Origin: Stomorhina lunata
Taxonomy: Eukaryota > Arthropoda > Insecta > Diptera > Rhiniidae
NCBI GenBank assembly: GCA_933228675.1
Contig: OW121740.1
Location: 126,801,630 to 126,865,629 of the forward strand
Length of the DNA stretch: 64,000 bases
Direction: 5' to 3'
The first letter of the stretch is position 1. Each line of letters begins with the position of its first letter. Below, one piece after another: positions 1 through 13,257 of the stretch. The position numbers and the translations under genes are program-made. The notes below the pieces were generated by a model. That model saw only the letters and a program-made list of their open reading frames with translations, was not told where the DNA came from and made no database searches.

Positions 1-2100
1 TGCAATTGGTAAGTACTTGCCTCCAATGACATCCCCATGTTAATGTAATGACTTAAACAGCGAATGAGTAAGTAGTTCGTGTTCAATAGTTTAACTGTTT
101 AACACATTATTTGGTAATGAAAAGTTTTACTGGGATGTTTCATAAGCTAACTTGTTTCGAAGTATCGATCAATGTGAGAGATACACATCTGCTAGCTAAT
201 GAGAAAACACGTTTTAGAGAGACCAAAGAGGATACTTTGCTATTTGGGAAGTTTGTCATAAAACGAGAGCATAGATCAGCGTGCATGTCAAATTAAAAAT
301 CGTGTTGTATGTATATATGTCTTGCGGCAATAGATATTGCTCGTCTAGACGTGGGTTAAGGCAAAAAAGTTAACTCTAATGATATTTTTCAAAAACAAAT
401 CAGATATAGTTTATGTACTTCTTTATGTATAGTATATGTAGTTCATAAATTGCTTATGTACATATATGTATGTATAACTTACTACGTGAATTTACTTATG
501 TATGATCTCTTTTGTTTTTAAATGAATTGTTTTGTTTTTGTTGAAATTAATAATTAAATTATTCTATTATTACAATAAAAATGAACTTTTACTTAAGAGC
601 ACATTTATGCAGGTAAGTGAATTCATTTTATAGCATAAATAATGCAGCTAAGCGAATTGTGCGTAACAGCACATTTTGCGTAAGTGCACAAATTTTCGTG
701 CAAACTTGAATGTGCAGCTAAACGAAAAATACTGTATTACATTTCAGGAATTCAAACAAATTATTTCTGAAGTTAACCGGTGTCTAGCTCTAGTACAATT
801 TTAAATTCGAGAACTTGACACTAATTATGATAAGATATTACTTTTTACATAGTGTTTTTCTAAAGTCGTTAAGACTTTCTCAACAACCCCTCGCATCTTC
901 CACATATGCAGATTTATTTAAACATACTCAAATTTTTTAACAAAAAGAGTTTTAATACTGGGAAAATAGTTTAAAAAAATCTTCATAACTTTTCTTTTTT
1001 TCCTTTATATACGCAGACAAAACCCTTTGGGATTTTACTTTTAATAGCGTATTTAAAGTTAAGCAGGCGTTTCCTTAAAATAATGATTTTTTGACAACGA
1101 TAATGCGTATCATTTGCAAAAATTTCACTGATTCTAAAAGATGTAAATTCATTTTTCAAAAATGATTATTTTCGATTTGCATAAGTTTCGCGAGAAAATT
1201 GCATGTAATTTACGCCTTTCGCTGACAAACGGATATCAATAGCACAAGAAGAACAATGAGAAAAATGGGAACACATTTTTCAAAAAAACATATTAAATCG
1301 TTTAGGTTTTGAAAGATACATATTCATGTGTGTAAAATCTGTAGGAAATTTCTAAGTCAGGGGGTTGCTGTTTTAGTTTTGAGGGAGGGTGGCTTATCGA
1401 AAGTTGAAAAAGTATTTCGAGTGCATGTGAATTTCAAATTAAATACCTTTTTGTTTGCCTCATTCAAATGTATTGTAACAATGTGTGAAAATACCTAAGA
1501 ATGGAAATGTTGGCATCAGGAAAATCGTCCTTTACACATACGGACAATAAACACACTCTGTCTCTCGACTCGTTTGTTTTCATTTATTTTGAATGTATTT
1601 TATATGAATAATAAAAAATGAATCCTAGTTCACGGCATGTGTCAATGGCAGCCGCGTGTGTGGTTTCATTATTCTTAGAATCCTGTTGAATCAATGATGA
1701 GGACTAAGAATACTACATTGTAGATCTGTGTGTGTATGTGGGTTAATCATTTAAGGTCCCTTAGGTGTCTATTTTTATCGTGTTATAAACAATCATAAAA
1801 TAACGAAAAAGTATCTCATGTTGCTTTTTAAATTACAAAAACTTGTATATAAATAAAAATTAATTTTTTAACAAAAGGTAACTGTTATTTGATTAATGAT
1901 TTGTTTTCGACAAAAATTACAAAATTCATTACATTTTCTCCTTAATGACACACGCCACTGTAATTATTTCTAGAATCATTATAATTTTTCAATGTTCTGG
2001 AAAAGGAAATAAGAAAAGTCGTGAATTAATGTGTGATCATAGAGGAAACGAATGTGGGATGGATTTAAAATTGTAGCAAATGGTAAAATATATATTGTAG
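1..2100. other. AT-rich intergenic DNA, no gene seen
   Basis: I find no coding region, RNA gene or recognisable transposon end here. The short open frames lack codon structure or family resemblance. A loosely repeated motif, GCAG(C/G)TAA(G/A)(C/T)GAA, occurs near 611, 646 and 713 and may be debris of an old repeat. Confidence 0.5.
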
Positions 2101-2679
2101 CAGCCGGAGGAGCTAATGTCGCCCTACTTCGTTTTTGCTCTGTTAAAATAGGCAAATTTCGTAAGGATCTATTTTTGCTCGTTTAAGCATAGAGACTATC
2201 GCTTTACAGCACTTGAAACAATGTCTTGTTGGAAAGAGCTGGAACTAACACTAGCTACACAAATTATTAATCTTAAGATTATGACTTTAAATGTGTCTAA
2301 GGAATATACCTTTTTAGATCATTAATATCTAGTATTTACAATGGTTTCATTCCTTGAAGTAGAGCCACGTTTGTTAATCTAGCCGCTCGATTTGAGACAG
2401 ACTCCCGCTTGCAGCCGCAACTAACATGTTGAACAGACGCTTCAGTTTCGTACTTTACTAAGTACAATTATCTCAGACCCTTAGACCAAATACGTCGGAA
2501 TGGCTCCAAGATAACTCCCTCTCACGTTAGCTTAGGTTTCCAAGATGTACCACGAGGGGATGCGAGTAGGAATTGAATACAGTTATAACTTGTTAGCAGG
2601 AAACCCAGGCAACAACTGCATCTCTCAACTGAGGCCCTATGCTCCACTGGGAGACAAGGATAACAGAAGAAGAAGAATT

Positions 2680-3730
2680 AACAGTGATCATCATCTCCTT
2701 CCTAGGTAACCTCCTAACCAACTGAATAATTAGGTCAACCATGGGCAATGCTATAGTCTGCAAGGCAGCACGCTGTGGTACTCCTCCTCGAAACAATTGC
2801 TTATTCAGATAACGTTTCGGGTAAATTCCTGAATACTTTGTCGCAGCGACTGGAAGACGCCCACGCCACACTTACCAGCTGGAGCGTTTTCAACGAATGG
2901 GTTAATGGTTAATCCCACAAAATACAGAAAAGTTCATTCTTCTTATATTAGACGAGTTGAACTTTTGCTGACGGATCTCGGCAAATATTTGGGAGTCATT
3001 TTGAACTCTAAACTGTCCTGAAGCTTTAACACTAATCTAGCTGCTTACGACCTATTGCACTCTATTCGTATAGACAAGCCTAAGGCAATACATGGGACAT
3101 TTCAACTGCCAGTTCTGCCTGGCTCTTTGATATAGTTGTATTTGTTGAAATCCTTAGATCCTCTGCCCTAATAATTACTGGTGTCATCAGGACTACGCCT
3201 TCAAAGATACTCGTATTATGCTTATAGCTCTAAACGTTGCCCTTCACTCAGCTATTATGTTAAGTACCACTGGAGATTGGTCTCCTTCACCTATAGGATA
3301 CTCCACTATTTTGGATAAACTCTTAACCATCCCCAATAGCATTGGCAACTGGAACTCCAATCGATTCTACAGATAGGATCCTGGAGATATATATGAATGG
3401 ATCTACATCGAAAGAGGAAATGGGTGGGACTTTTTCATCCTTAAATTTCGTTTAACCTGTATTGATAGTCATTGCTTCTATAACTTCTTTACGACATCTA
3501 TTCTCATTCACGACTGCCGGAAATACCTAAACGATACAGAGAGAGATTCCAATATAGAACTCGTCTGATAATTTATCCAAGCAAGATGCTCTCCTCAGTC
3601 AGGAGAACTTTCAAAACAAGCAAACAAACAACCTGCTTAGTCTCGGGAAAGTGAATTTGATACTATCAAATCCCAATCAGTACAAGCAACGAGTAGGAGA
3701 TAACTTCTTGGAAGACTACACTCGGAGGTA
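2680..3730 (+). pseudogene. decayed non-LTR retrotransposon RT/RNase H fragment
   Basis: Several frames read in succession give pieces of the 3' half of a non-LTR polymerase. LEDAHATLTSW and a following NPTKYRKVHSS (about 2840-2940) match the region after the RT active site. KYLGVILNSKLS (about 2980-3020) is the usual LGV segment. MNGSTSKEEMGG near 3395-3430 resembles the start of a retrotransposon RNase H domain. Stops and frameshifts are frequent, so this is a fossil. The clade is not certain; it looks like the Jockey/R1/LOA group. A scrap at 2600-2665 resembles the 3' end of another such element and is matched in reverse near 9946-9985. Confidence 0.65.
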
Positions 3731-4199
3731 CATATGGACATTTTAGCTAGCTAAAAGATATAAGTACTAGTACGGTCCTGGAACGAAAAAAAACAGGCGG
3801 AACGAAGCTAGTTTAAGTTTATCTTGCCTTGTTAACACTCTGGTTCCCTACAAGATATAGCAATCAGGTCTTTATAAGATCCAGCTTAAACCTGGACTAA
3901 TCGGAGGTTTATTACACTAGAAGATCTAAGAAAAATACATTATCTAAAGACTAAGAAATGAATGAAGATGTCGAAGCTATATGGGAATTACTCAAATCAA
4001 TAACGGAACTTGGACTTATTTAAAACCAAAGTCAGCCAAATGCTGGTAATTCTTCTTGGAATGAAGCAACACAACTGAGGACGCACTATGTTGTAAATAT
4101 GTTGTTGCTGAGTAGACATCACTTGGCCGAGATACCTCGAAACATTCCGGTACGTAGAACTGGAGACGTAAGTACATTAACCAGAAAAAGCATACTGGA

Positions 4200-5440
4200 A
4201 CAGCTTCAGAGATTTCACCGACCGCCTTTTCAGAGATCTCCAACCACCCTCAAACATGCACAACGCGGAGAGGAAGATTCACTTATTCGGAATGAAGGAT
4301 TATCGTACAGACAGATATCCCTTCTGTCACCAATTGCCAAGACACTCGAGGCTCTACTCCTTAACAAGCTGATCAGTTAACTACCAGCATGGATTCCGCA
4401 AAAAGAACAGGAATGAGGGATCATCGCACGGACAGATATCCCTTCTTTCACCAATCGCCAAGACACTCGAGGCTCTAATCCTTCCCCAGCTAACCAGTCA
4501 ACTACCAGCATGAATTCCGCAAAAAGCACAGCGCCAGTCATTACTACTTAGGTTGCACAAGACTTAAATCTTCAGAGGCCTATGAAAGAACAGCGCTTGA
4601 CTTGTCAAAAGCCTTTAATACTGTAAGCCATGCCACCTTCTTCCAAGTCATTTTTTTTTTTGTCCACAATGCCAACAAATTTAAAGAGATGAGTAGTACA
4701 TTATCTGAGTGGTCATCAGTCGTTCGTAGAGTTTAGAGATCAGCGCTAAAAACACTGTAGAGTAAAACAGGGAGTTTCTCAAGATGGAGTCCTGTCGCCA
4801 CTCATGTTTAACTTATACCTCTCTAATATCATATGAGGACAACTGCGACTGACCATTATGTGGTAGGCGGCCTCGTTGTCTCAATATCATCCACAATTTC
4901 ATCACTGAACGTTACCTGAAGATACTGCCAAGTAAAACCTCAGCGACCCTATTTACCACCTGGACAAAATAAATAAACCTACAGCTTGGCGTTGTGATCG
5001 ATAGTGTACCAATTCAGACTGAAAATCATCCGAAAATCTTGGGAGTCACATTCTGCAGCCTTTTAACTTTATCAGTATATGCCGCCAGTACTTGTGGAAT
5101 GGGCAAAGAAACTTTGCTGTCTACCTTTAAAACGCGGAAAACCAGAGTCGTTATGGCTCAACTGAGAACGGGATGGAGCAACAGATTAAACATCATTTGG
5201 TCCGGCATAGACCGTGCCGTTCCTAACGTATGCCGAGCTTCTGATCAGGGTCCTCATGATACCCTGCACATTTTAACAGTTCCGCCAACCCTACTTCACC
5301 TAGCCATGAGGATTTGTGGACTCATCCAGCGGAAGTAGCACAATTTCTTGATCTCCTAATAGATCCCCGTTAAAAAAAAAACAAAATTATTAAATTTTAT
5401 GTATATGTTAGAGCTGCTACAACAACAACAGAACGCACTA
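4200..5440 (+). pseudogene. decayed non-LTR retrotransposon RT with 3' end
   Basis: This is a second non-LTR polymerase fossil. RQISLLSPIAKTLEALLL (4308-4365) is the RT 'RPISLLS' block, GVSQDGVLSPLMFNLYLSNI (about 4770-4835) is the block just before the active site, and ILGVTF near 5035 is the LGV segment. A PHDTLHI stretch near 5250-5270 matches the C-terminal region found in fly elements of this kind. Coding ends in stops near 5336 and is followed by a CAACAACAAC-like tail near 5420, consistent with a retrotransposon 3' end. Internal stops and a local duplication (4291-4532) show that it is dead. Confidence 0.7.
4291..4532 (+). repeat. 121-bp tandem duplication inside RT fossil
   Basis: Two adjacent copies of about 121 bp (4291-4411 and 4412-4532) both carry the segment encoding the RT block followed by the 'CAGCATG(G/A)ATTCCGCAAAAAG' region. 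They differ at scattered bases, so the duplication is not very recent. Confidence 0.75.
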
Positions 5441-5671
5441 TGGATCAACACTCATGGTCTTGTGCATAATCTCATAGTTTCCTGTAAGGTCCTTTTATCT
5501 AATCTAAAAGCACGGTTTCATTTTTTGTGAATTAACTGATAAAACTGTCGCCCTGCTCCACTTTTTCTCTATTTGTATTTAGACAAAGCTGTGGCCCGTC
5601 GCTTGGATAGTCACCATATTTTCTTTATAGAGACAAAACTGTTGCCATATTATATCTTATATTCTTAAACG

Positions 5672-7131
5672 AGCAATAATTATATGTATTTATATATATA
5701 TAGAATGACTATCTCGAAAACGGCTCTAACGATTTTGATAAAATTTGGACAGTGCTTATCTTTTTTGATGTATAGGTCGAAGAAGAAGGGACTTTTGGAA
5801 CCTTTGCCTCTAAGAGGGTAAAAAGGGGAAAATATCGAAAACGCTATATCTCCTTAAGTAATAGGTATAGAAACAAAATTTAAATTACGTTTTAAACAGC
5901 TATGAAAATAAACGGACAGGTGTTTGGTACTATTTTGAAACTATGTCCGATAAGGGGTAAAAAAGGGTGAAAATAGTTTTTTTGGTACCTTTTTAACCCA
6001 CTCTTATATTTTAAACTAAGGAATATAGAAATAAACTTTGTACTGCAATCAATAGATGTAAAAGAAATATTGAACACGTATTTGGTACTTTTTTGATTTT
6101 GTGGCCAAAATGTGTAAAAAAGGGATAAACTGATAACTTAACATCTACAAAAGTAATATGAATAGGAAAATTATTTTAACTGCTTTCTAATAAAATGTAC
6201 CGAATTCAATTGGTACCAAAGAAGTACCAATTATGCATATGGAACTTTTTGAAATTAGGGGATAAAAAGGGGAAAAATTAGTAATGTTATAACTTTAAAA
6301 CAAATGAATGTTTGTCTGTATGTATGTTCTTTATAGAATAGTAAACTGTGAATTTGATCATGTTATGCTCTTTAGCAAAGATGTTGCTGATAAGCCGGCG
6401 GAGGTTTTTAAGTTGGTAAACCGAATTTCCGACAGGTGGCGCCACTGAAAATTACTAAAAATTAATTAAATCGTAAACTGTACATTTGATCATACTATGA
6501 TCTTTTGCAAAGTTGTAGCGCATGAGCCGGCGAATGCTTTTTAATTGGTGTGAATAATTTCCGGTGGCGCTACTGAAGATTACTCAAAGTCAATTTAATC
6601 GTAAGCTGTACATATAATCATGCTATAATCTTTAGCAATGTTTTTGCACATGAGCCGACGAAGGTTTGGTATGAAGAAATTTCGACAGGTGGCGCCACTG
6701 AAATTTACTCAAAGTCAATATAATCGTAAACTGTACATTTAATCATGCTATGTTATTGCGTATAATCCGACGAAGGTTTATTAATTGGAATGACCAAAGT
6801 CCGACTCAAAGTGAATTAAATCGTAAACTGTGCATTTGATCATGTTATGATCATAAGCAAAGTTGTTACGCATAAGCAGATGAAGGTTTCTTAGTGGTAT
6901 GAACGACTTCAGGTGGCGCCACTGAAAGCTACTCAAAATGAATTAAATCGTAAACTGTGCATTTGATCAGATTATAATCTTTAGCAAAGTTGTTGCGCAT
7001 GAGTCGACGGAGGTTTCTGTTGGTATGACCAATTTTCAAAATTATTTAAAATGAGTTAAACTGTAACTGTATAAAATAAAATATATAAAAACTTTAAAAA
7101 TTGCCCCGAGCAAGGCTCGGTCAACCAGGTA
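5672..7131 (+). mobile_element. Helitron/Helentron-like (Lep1-type) repeat, copy 1
   Basis: It starts with TTAAACGAGCAATAATTATA followed by a short (TA)n tract, then a conserved block containing CGGCTCTAACGATTTTGAT. It ends with a small hairpin, CCGAG-CAAGG-CTCGG (7106-7120), followed by TCAACCAGGTACT. The same layout recurs at 46570-47840. Internally there are about six diverged subrepeats of 120-125 bp, each with a GTAAACTGT(G/A)CATTTGATCA motif. The TTAAACGAGC start, adjoining TA microsatellite and 3' hairpin are what is known of insect Lep1-like non-autonomous Helitron relatives. No Rep/helicase coding is present. Assignment is by resemblance only. Confidence 0.6.
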
Positions 7132-7134
7132 CTC

Positions 7135-8500
7135 TGTATATAACTGCGATACACTAGCATCTACATATGCATAGATTTATATTATTAATGCAGACAAACT
7201 ATATTTTAGAATAATTTATAATACTTTAATTTTAAAATGAAATCTAAACTTTTTCAAAATTATCGTTAATCAAAATTTTTACAAAACATGCATTACAAAG
7301 ATTTATGTCGCCAAAAAAAAACTATGCATATAATAAGCGTAACGAAATGGATTTAAAAATTGCCAGCAAAAAAATTCACCTTTAATTTTTTACAAATGAA
7401 ACAGGAAATGTCAATTTACTTTCAAATTTCAACTTTTACTTCTTGGCAAACTTTTTATGTCATTTATAATGAAAAAATTTGCAAACGGATGCGGAATAAC
7501 ACACATGTGTTGAATTTCCCAAATAACGTTAAGTTTTAGATTTTCCATTGCATTCAACGAAAACATCATTAATTTTCTGTGCAAAATCTACTCTACAAAT
7601 TCAATTGTATTTTAAATTTTATCGTGAAAAGTGCGCCTTTTGTTAGCGTTTGTTGTCATAAATATCTCAAGGATAAAGTCTCTCAGGATAATGATGTTGA
7701 TGACATATCAACACTTAAGCTTTGGCGCCTTAAAACATGCTACACTTTCTCTTTGCTTAACATTCTGCATAAATAGTTTGTTTTTTCATTCTTGAGACTT
7801 CAATTTTTGCAAAATAAACGATTTATTTTTTTGACAGGCAAATGTTGTTGCTTCACACTTTGGAAAAGAAGTAGGAGGCAAATGAAAATGATGATGATGC
7901 CATCACATAAATGATGATCTGCTAAAATTGATGCTTTAAGCATATGTTGACAACGTCTTATTTGTATTTAAAAAAATTTAAGGTACAACCTGAAAAGAGG
8001 GTGTCTTACATGCTGTTATTTTTCTTTTTTTCTAAAACTCCCATTCACTCAACATCCGGCGGATATACAAAATGTTACGACTTTTGCTATGTCTTGCTTT
8101 AAACTTTGTTGTAAATTGTAACACTCCTTAAGTGTATTATTATGTCAAAAAAATTTTCTTGTTCCTGATTTTATATTTTCACGCTTCTTTATACAAATGA
8201 ATGCAAATTTCTTATTTTGGCTGAAACCATTAAGTTTTTATTATTTCGAGTTTTCTCCCCCTTCCTCCTGCTACTCGTCAATTGCAAATCAGTTTGCAAA
8301 AATTTATTTAAACTTGTCAATATGTTGATGTTTTACATTCTCATTTCCCGCTAGATTTTCTTTTGCTATTGTATCTAGTTATTGGATCGGGGTTAATGAA
8401 AATGAATTCCCTTAAATGTTGCATATACTGCAAGTGACAGGTTGCGAATTTGAAAAATTATGTGTTACAATACTAATAAGTTTAAATTACCTATGCAAAA
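7135..8500. other. AT-rich intergenic DNA, no gene seen
   Basis: No coding region or repeat boundary was recognised. The 65-codon open frame at 7579-7776 has no family resemblance and lies in similar AT-rich DNA. Confidence 0.5.
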
Positions 8501-9059
8501 TTCAAGTTTAAAATTTTTGCTAAATAATGCGGCGACATTTTTGTATCTATGTTAATAAAGCAAAAATTGATTTGGACTACATAATATCGCAAATTGAACC
8601 AGGCGATGGATTCATCTCTAGTATAGCAAATATGAAGCCGTCGGCAGTTTTCTTTTATTGTATAGAGCAGATGATTTGGAAATATTGGATACTAAGCAAC
8701 GGTTCAGATTGGTCTTGACTTGGTAATCCCAGATTTATCTTGGTTATCCTTTAACTCAACTATGGAGAAAGTCCTCCTTGTGGTATTAAAACTGTTCCCA
8801 CAATACTTGTTCATCGGCCTTACATAGTAGAGAAGAGAATTTCTAGCAATTTCTGCAGACGTAAACAAAGAGCTGCTGTCATCGAAAGTTCATGCATGTT
8901 CCAATACATTCTCACGTGATCAAGAACACACTCACACAATGTTGCTATACTCTTTACAGCACAACAACATCAATAAAAACATTTTGGAAAATTAGGGAAA
9001 GAATTAGAAGTAGGTAACTTTGCGAATAACTTAAAAATTCGTGGCAATATTGCAATTGA

Positions 9060-9935
9060 CGGAAGATACTAATGAACTGTATCAAATGGGCGATTAATTC
9101 GAGAAGCTAATGTGGACTCCGATCATTACCTTATTGCAACGTCTGAAACGTCTGAGTGTGTAGCGAAGCATACAGACCCAAGCGTAAAGAAAGTTTAACG
9201 TCACAAAGCTAAGATCTCGTTAAATTGCTACCGAATACTCGCAACGAACAGCTCAATTACTCAGAGAAAACATTTCTGATTCCAACGATATCTGCGCACT
9301 ATGGCAAGATATTGCCCATTTAATGAAAACAGCAGCAAAATCTGTACTACAGTATGACGAGGAGTGTCGCAATGCCAAAGCAGAGAAAAATGCAGTCTAC
9401 GGGCAACGCTGCAATCAACTCGCGTCAAACTTTGGAGCAATATCGAGAGAAATGGATGGAAGGGAAACACCTATTTTGAAAAAAGTAATGAAGGTGTATT
9501 TGAGGAAATTAAGATGTACAAGATTCGAAATGAAATGCGTAAATTCTACCGAAAAGTTAAACACCAAAACCTTACAGGAGAAGATACAATTGGACGACAA
9601 AGGAAACCTGGTGGCAGATACATAAAGCGTACTGAGACGATGGAAGGAGCCCTCTTGCAAATTGCTGGTACTAAACCAAACTGAGGTCAGAATTGCAATA
9701 ACTCGACTGAAACATAACAAAGCTATGGGTGCGGATGTTTTGTAAGCAGAGCTTTCTAAGGCCGAAGTTGATGAGTTGATAAAAAGAAGAACTTATGTCC
9801 AATGATTAGAGTCTCAGTGTTCTTTAACCAGTGCACAAAAAAGAGCTCAAACTGAATGTGCCAATTATAAAGCTATGAAGTTTAAACCCAAAGTAAATGA
9901 AATAATTGGAAGTTTTAGACCGGGTAAATCTATCA
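9060..9935 (+). pseudogene. decayed endonuclease-RT retrotransposon, EN to early RT
   Basis: In shifting frames the sequence encodes REANVDSDHYL (9106-9135), the C-terminal active-site region of an AP-like endonuclease (SDH motif). It then gives the linker region, with YDEECRNAKAEKNA at 9350-9395 and KIRNEMRKFYRKVKHQNL at 9517-9570, and then part of the RT with FRPGKSIIDHIF near 9912-9945. It is the same family as 14310-16100. Numerous frameshifts and a nested insertion after about 9938 mean it is inactive. I leave the clade open. Confidence 0.7.
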
Positions 9936-9937
9936 TT

Positions 9938-10300
9938 GACCATATCTTTCTTCTTCTGTTATCCTTGACTTCCAGTGGAGCATAGAGCCTCAACCATCCT
10001 TGCGAGATGTTAGGCGTACATCATTCCTGCTTGTCACTCTGTATCAGTTGACCATCTCCACATTCTAGCAGGTGCACCAACACGACGGTCTCTTCCTTGT
10101 GGATTCCAACGAAGTGCTTGTCGAGCAATGTCGGTATTTGGGCTTTAATGTGTGTGGCCTAACCACCACCATTTCCGTTGACATTTGTGCGTTTCCAAGT
10201 TTCGCAACCCTAATACAAGATGGACTCGACATTCGAGTTACATATTCTTAGCTTAGTTGTTGTTGATATTTGCCGAGATTTCTAAATAGCTCGGAAAATG
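9938..10300 (-). mobile_element. nested 3' fragment of another non-LTR element
   Basis: This stretch interrupts the plus-strand RT fossil between its FRPGKS block and the continuation at about 10310. Its reverse complement reads as a basic C-terminal tail (GRDRRVGAPARMWRW) ending in a serine/glutamate-rich segment near GSQG and an AGAAGAAGAA tail. A short part (9946-9985) is the inverted counterpart of 2636-2675. I infer a nested retrotransposon 3' end in the opposite orientation. Confidence 0.45.
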
Positions 10301-10309
10301 CCGAATGCA

Positions 10310-11160
10310 TATCTTTTAGATTATCTCTTTGCTGACTGTAAAACTACTTTTGACGGGCCGATAAGATCGAAGGTGTTTAAAGCAATGTCTGAGTACGGCA
10401 TCGCTACGAAGCCGATACAACCTCAACAGTTAGAGTAGTTAAAAGCCTATCGAAGTCTTTCATAACTAAATGGGGATTCAGGCAATGCGATAGTTTGTCA
10501 TGAGATCTCTTCAATATTGTGTTAGAGAAAATCCCGCGAGATTCTACAGGTTATACAATTGGAATGTTTGCCGATGACATTGATGTCAAGCGACTCATAT
10601 TGCACTATGTGACTGCCGCCTTTTCAAGTATCGAAAATTGATCTTATAAAATATACCCATTTTGTCAATGAATCAAAAACAAAACTGATGGTTTTTATAG
10701 AAAGTCAACAAGAGTTGAACCACATGTGATCGTTTAGAAGTAAGCTTTAAGGTTCTAAGAGAATTTGTCCACCCTGGTACCGCCGTCAACATAAATAACG
10801 ACATAAGTTTCGAAATAAAACGTGGAATCATACTTGACAACAGATGCTATTTTGCAATAAGCTGGCAGCTAAGAAATAAAGCTCCTTCTGTAAGAACTAA
10901 AATGGCCCTCTATAAAACGCTTTTACTACCCGTGTTATTATACGGTGCTGAATCATGGGAACATGCATAGCCAAATGAAGCTATTCTTGGAGTTTTTGAG
11001 AGAAAGTTTCTACGAAAAACCTTTGGACCAGTCTGCACCAACAATGAATATCGACATCGAATGAACAATGAGCTGTATGAGTTATACGCTGACATTGACA
11101 TAGTAAAACACATTAAACAACAGCGGCTTTGTTGGCTAGGACATGTTGTATGTTTGAAGA
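10310..11160 (+). pseudogene. decayed RT of the same retrotransposon, continued
   Basis: Continuation of the fossil interrupted at 9938. DGPIRSKVFKAMSEYGIA (about 10355-10410) is the RT palm region that follows 'FDFKAAFD' in this family. Further fragments include FVNESKTKLMV (10660-10695), the region after the catalytic YADD, and TRVIIRC/VFERKFL-like segments around 10930-11010. The coding is broken by many stops and ends near 11155, before a minus-strand SINE. Confidence 0.6.
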
Positions 11161-11201
11161 AATGTTTTATATATTAAGCAACATTGTATATATATATATA
11201 T

Positions 11202-11450
11202 AGTTCCCCGACATCATTCCAATTGGAACAAGGGGTACTTCTCTCAGACAATGAGCTGCATCCGATTCTATTTTTAGACTCATTGAAAGGGACCTACGTT
11301 TTAACGCCGGCTCCGAACGGCAAATGCATTAGTTAGAGAAGTTTTACATAGCCTTATACTCAATAACCAGAGGCTAGCTGAGTTATGAAGTGAACCGCCT
11401 CTGGTATGCTAGGCGGATGACTAACCTGCTATACTACGGCGGTTCGCTTG
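11202..11450 (-). mobile_element. tRNA-derived SINE, copy 1 (B box lost)
   Basis: Read on the minus strand, the head GAACCGCCGTAGTATAGCAG carries a pol III A-box-like sequence. It is followed by CCGCCTAGCATACCAGAG and then jumps directly to the SINE body, so the B box is deleted. The body contains the family-specific segments GCATTTGCCGTTCGG and ATCGGATGCAGCTCATTGTC. The element ends in a (TA)n tail at 11185-11200. Confidence 0.7.
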
Positions 11451-11459
11451 CAACATAGG

Positions 11460-12690
11460 CTTAGAGCAAAAATGGATCCCGTGACAGTTTTGTTTTTACG
11501 TTTATTTCAAAAATTATACTATACGTATTATGTTGCTTCATTCGAAAGAAAAAAACGTTCTGTTATTAATTATGATTTGATGAATTAATCCCATTTTAGC
11601 TAAAACTCAAATTAATCATTAGCAATTGAACATTTCTATCAAAAATATGTAAATTCTTTAATTTTTTCTATTGCATCTCAGCTTGAATAAATTAACATAA
11701 CTATAAGCCACATTTGCTGGTACATCTCTCTGTAGTCCTTATCAAATCATTAACATTCATCAAATTCAAACCACATTCGCTTATAGATCCAATTACATAA
11801 AACGGCCGAAAATATAATTTTCATAGAATTTCAATTAATAATAATTTTACGCACAATAAACATTTTCAAATTTGTAGAAAATTATCAACACATTCGCTTA
11901 CAACTTACAATGTAAATGATGTCGGAAAATGCGATGAGAAGAGACATAGTCAGTCATCTCGTAATAACATTACATCAGTTTGGAATAAAGGAAGGAAGAT
12001 AAGTAAGGACTAAACACCAAACACCACCAGAAATAAAGGTTTTTTGGTTGCTCTCTTGTGGTGGCAGAGATAAAACCATTTTAACGCCACATCAAAGTTA
12101 AACGAAACAAAATCATCATATGAATGAGTGCGTATGTCAAATTTTACCAATCCACTAATTAATCTTAACAAAAGACTACTAAGAAAAAAATTAAACAACT
12201 TTTACAGGAATACGTTTCATACAGTGTGGAACTAAACATTTGTTCTCTAAAGTTTCTTGGTATTTTTGTATTTATAATGTCACTTTTGTCTTTCACTGTA
12301 GACATACTCATTTATAAAGTTTTTTTTGTGAAAATTGAAATTAATGAGCACCAGTTTAAGACATATTATATCGAAAGTGTGTGAGGTGACACATTTGAAG
12401 AGGAAATTAGATTGAACAAAACAAAAGAATTTGGAAAATAAGACTCACCCTCATTATATAAAAATTAAGTTTTTTTTGCCTCGAATGTCTAAGGTTTCAT
12501 TTGTGTTCAAAGAAAATTGGAGATGAAATTATAATTGGATGTTTTAATCCAAAGTATTAAGGTAAAATGTTGAAATAACTAATTCCACACAATTTTGGTC
12601 AATAACACATTGAAGCCGAGCGATAGACTTGTATCTATGTTAATAGAGCAAAAATGAAGCCCTGTTATATTAGAGCAAAATGGCGACGGA
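11460..12690. other. AT-rich intergenic DNA, no gene seen
   Basis: No gene, RNA or clear transposon boundary was found. The open frame at 12010-12198 has no resemblance to any family I know. Confidence 0.5.
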
Positions 12691-12733
12691 TGACAATGTT
12701 CTCTCTATCATTACTTACTTAAATGGTCTATAT

Positions 12734-12982
12734 TTACAGCCTGTTAATATCAAAGGCCGAGCACATTATCCAATTTCGAAGACCAAGCTTTGAAAGATGG
12801 TCTTTCCATCGATGTTTCGGACGTCCTCTTTTATGTGTTCCCTCAGGCTCATTTTCGAACACTTTTCTTGCTGGAGTGTTTTCGTCCTTTCGCACAACAT
12901 ATCCTAGCCAATGCAACCGCTGCTGTTTAAGGCGTTTTACTATGTCAATGTTAGCGTATAACTCATACAGCTTATGATTCAT
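12734..12982 (-). pseudogene. C-terminal fragment of endonuclease-RT retrotransposon
   Basis: The minus strand encodes about 82 residues with the pattern MNHKLYELYANIDIV, RLHWLGYVVRKDEN and KRGRPKHRWKDHL, ending ICSAFDINRL. This is the conserved C-terminal tail (basic GRP..RWKD motif) of the same element family as at 15900-16075. The reading frame is open, but only the tail of the polymerase is present, so it is a 5'-truncated or broken copy. Its 3' end faces left, near 12700. Confidence 0.75.
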
Positions 12983-13029
12983 TCGATGTCGATATTCATT
13001 GTCCTAATAGAGCAAAAATAATCTTATAT

Positions 13030-13257
13030 ATATAATTCCCCGACAACAATTAAAACAAGGGGTACTTCTCTCAGACAATGAGCTGCATCCGATTCTATTT
13101 TTAGACTGATTGAAAGGGACCTACGTTTTAACGCCGGCTCCGAACCGCCACTGTTTTGAAAATTATTTTTTTTTCAAGTTGGTCTTGCCGGGGATTGAAC
13201 TTGGGACCTCTGGTATACTAGGCGAATGACTAACCTGCTATACCATAGCGGTTGCCT
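13030..13257 (-). mobile_element. tRNA-derived SINE, copy 2
   Basis: The minus-strand head has the A box TGGTATAGCAGGTTAG and the B box AGTTCAATCCCC, then the family body ending near GGGGAATTATATATATA. Part of it lies inside the tandem duplication that starts near 13053. It lacks the middle segment seen in the copies at 28.8 kb and 57.6 kb. Confidence 0.75.

Noticed and set aside
2593..2871. 92-codon minus-strand frame
   Set aside because: Antisense to the retrotransposon RT fragment, which makes better sense on the plus strand.
8527..8718. 63-codon open frame next to retrotransposon debris
   Set aside because: No recognisable domain; adjoining sequence and a related start motif near 12630 suggest it is repeat debris.
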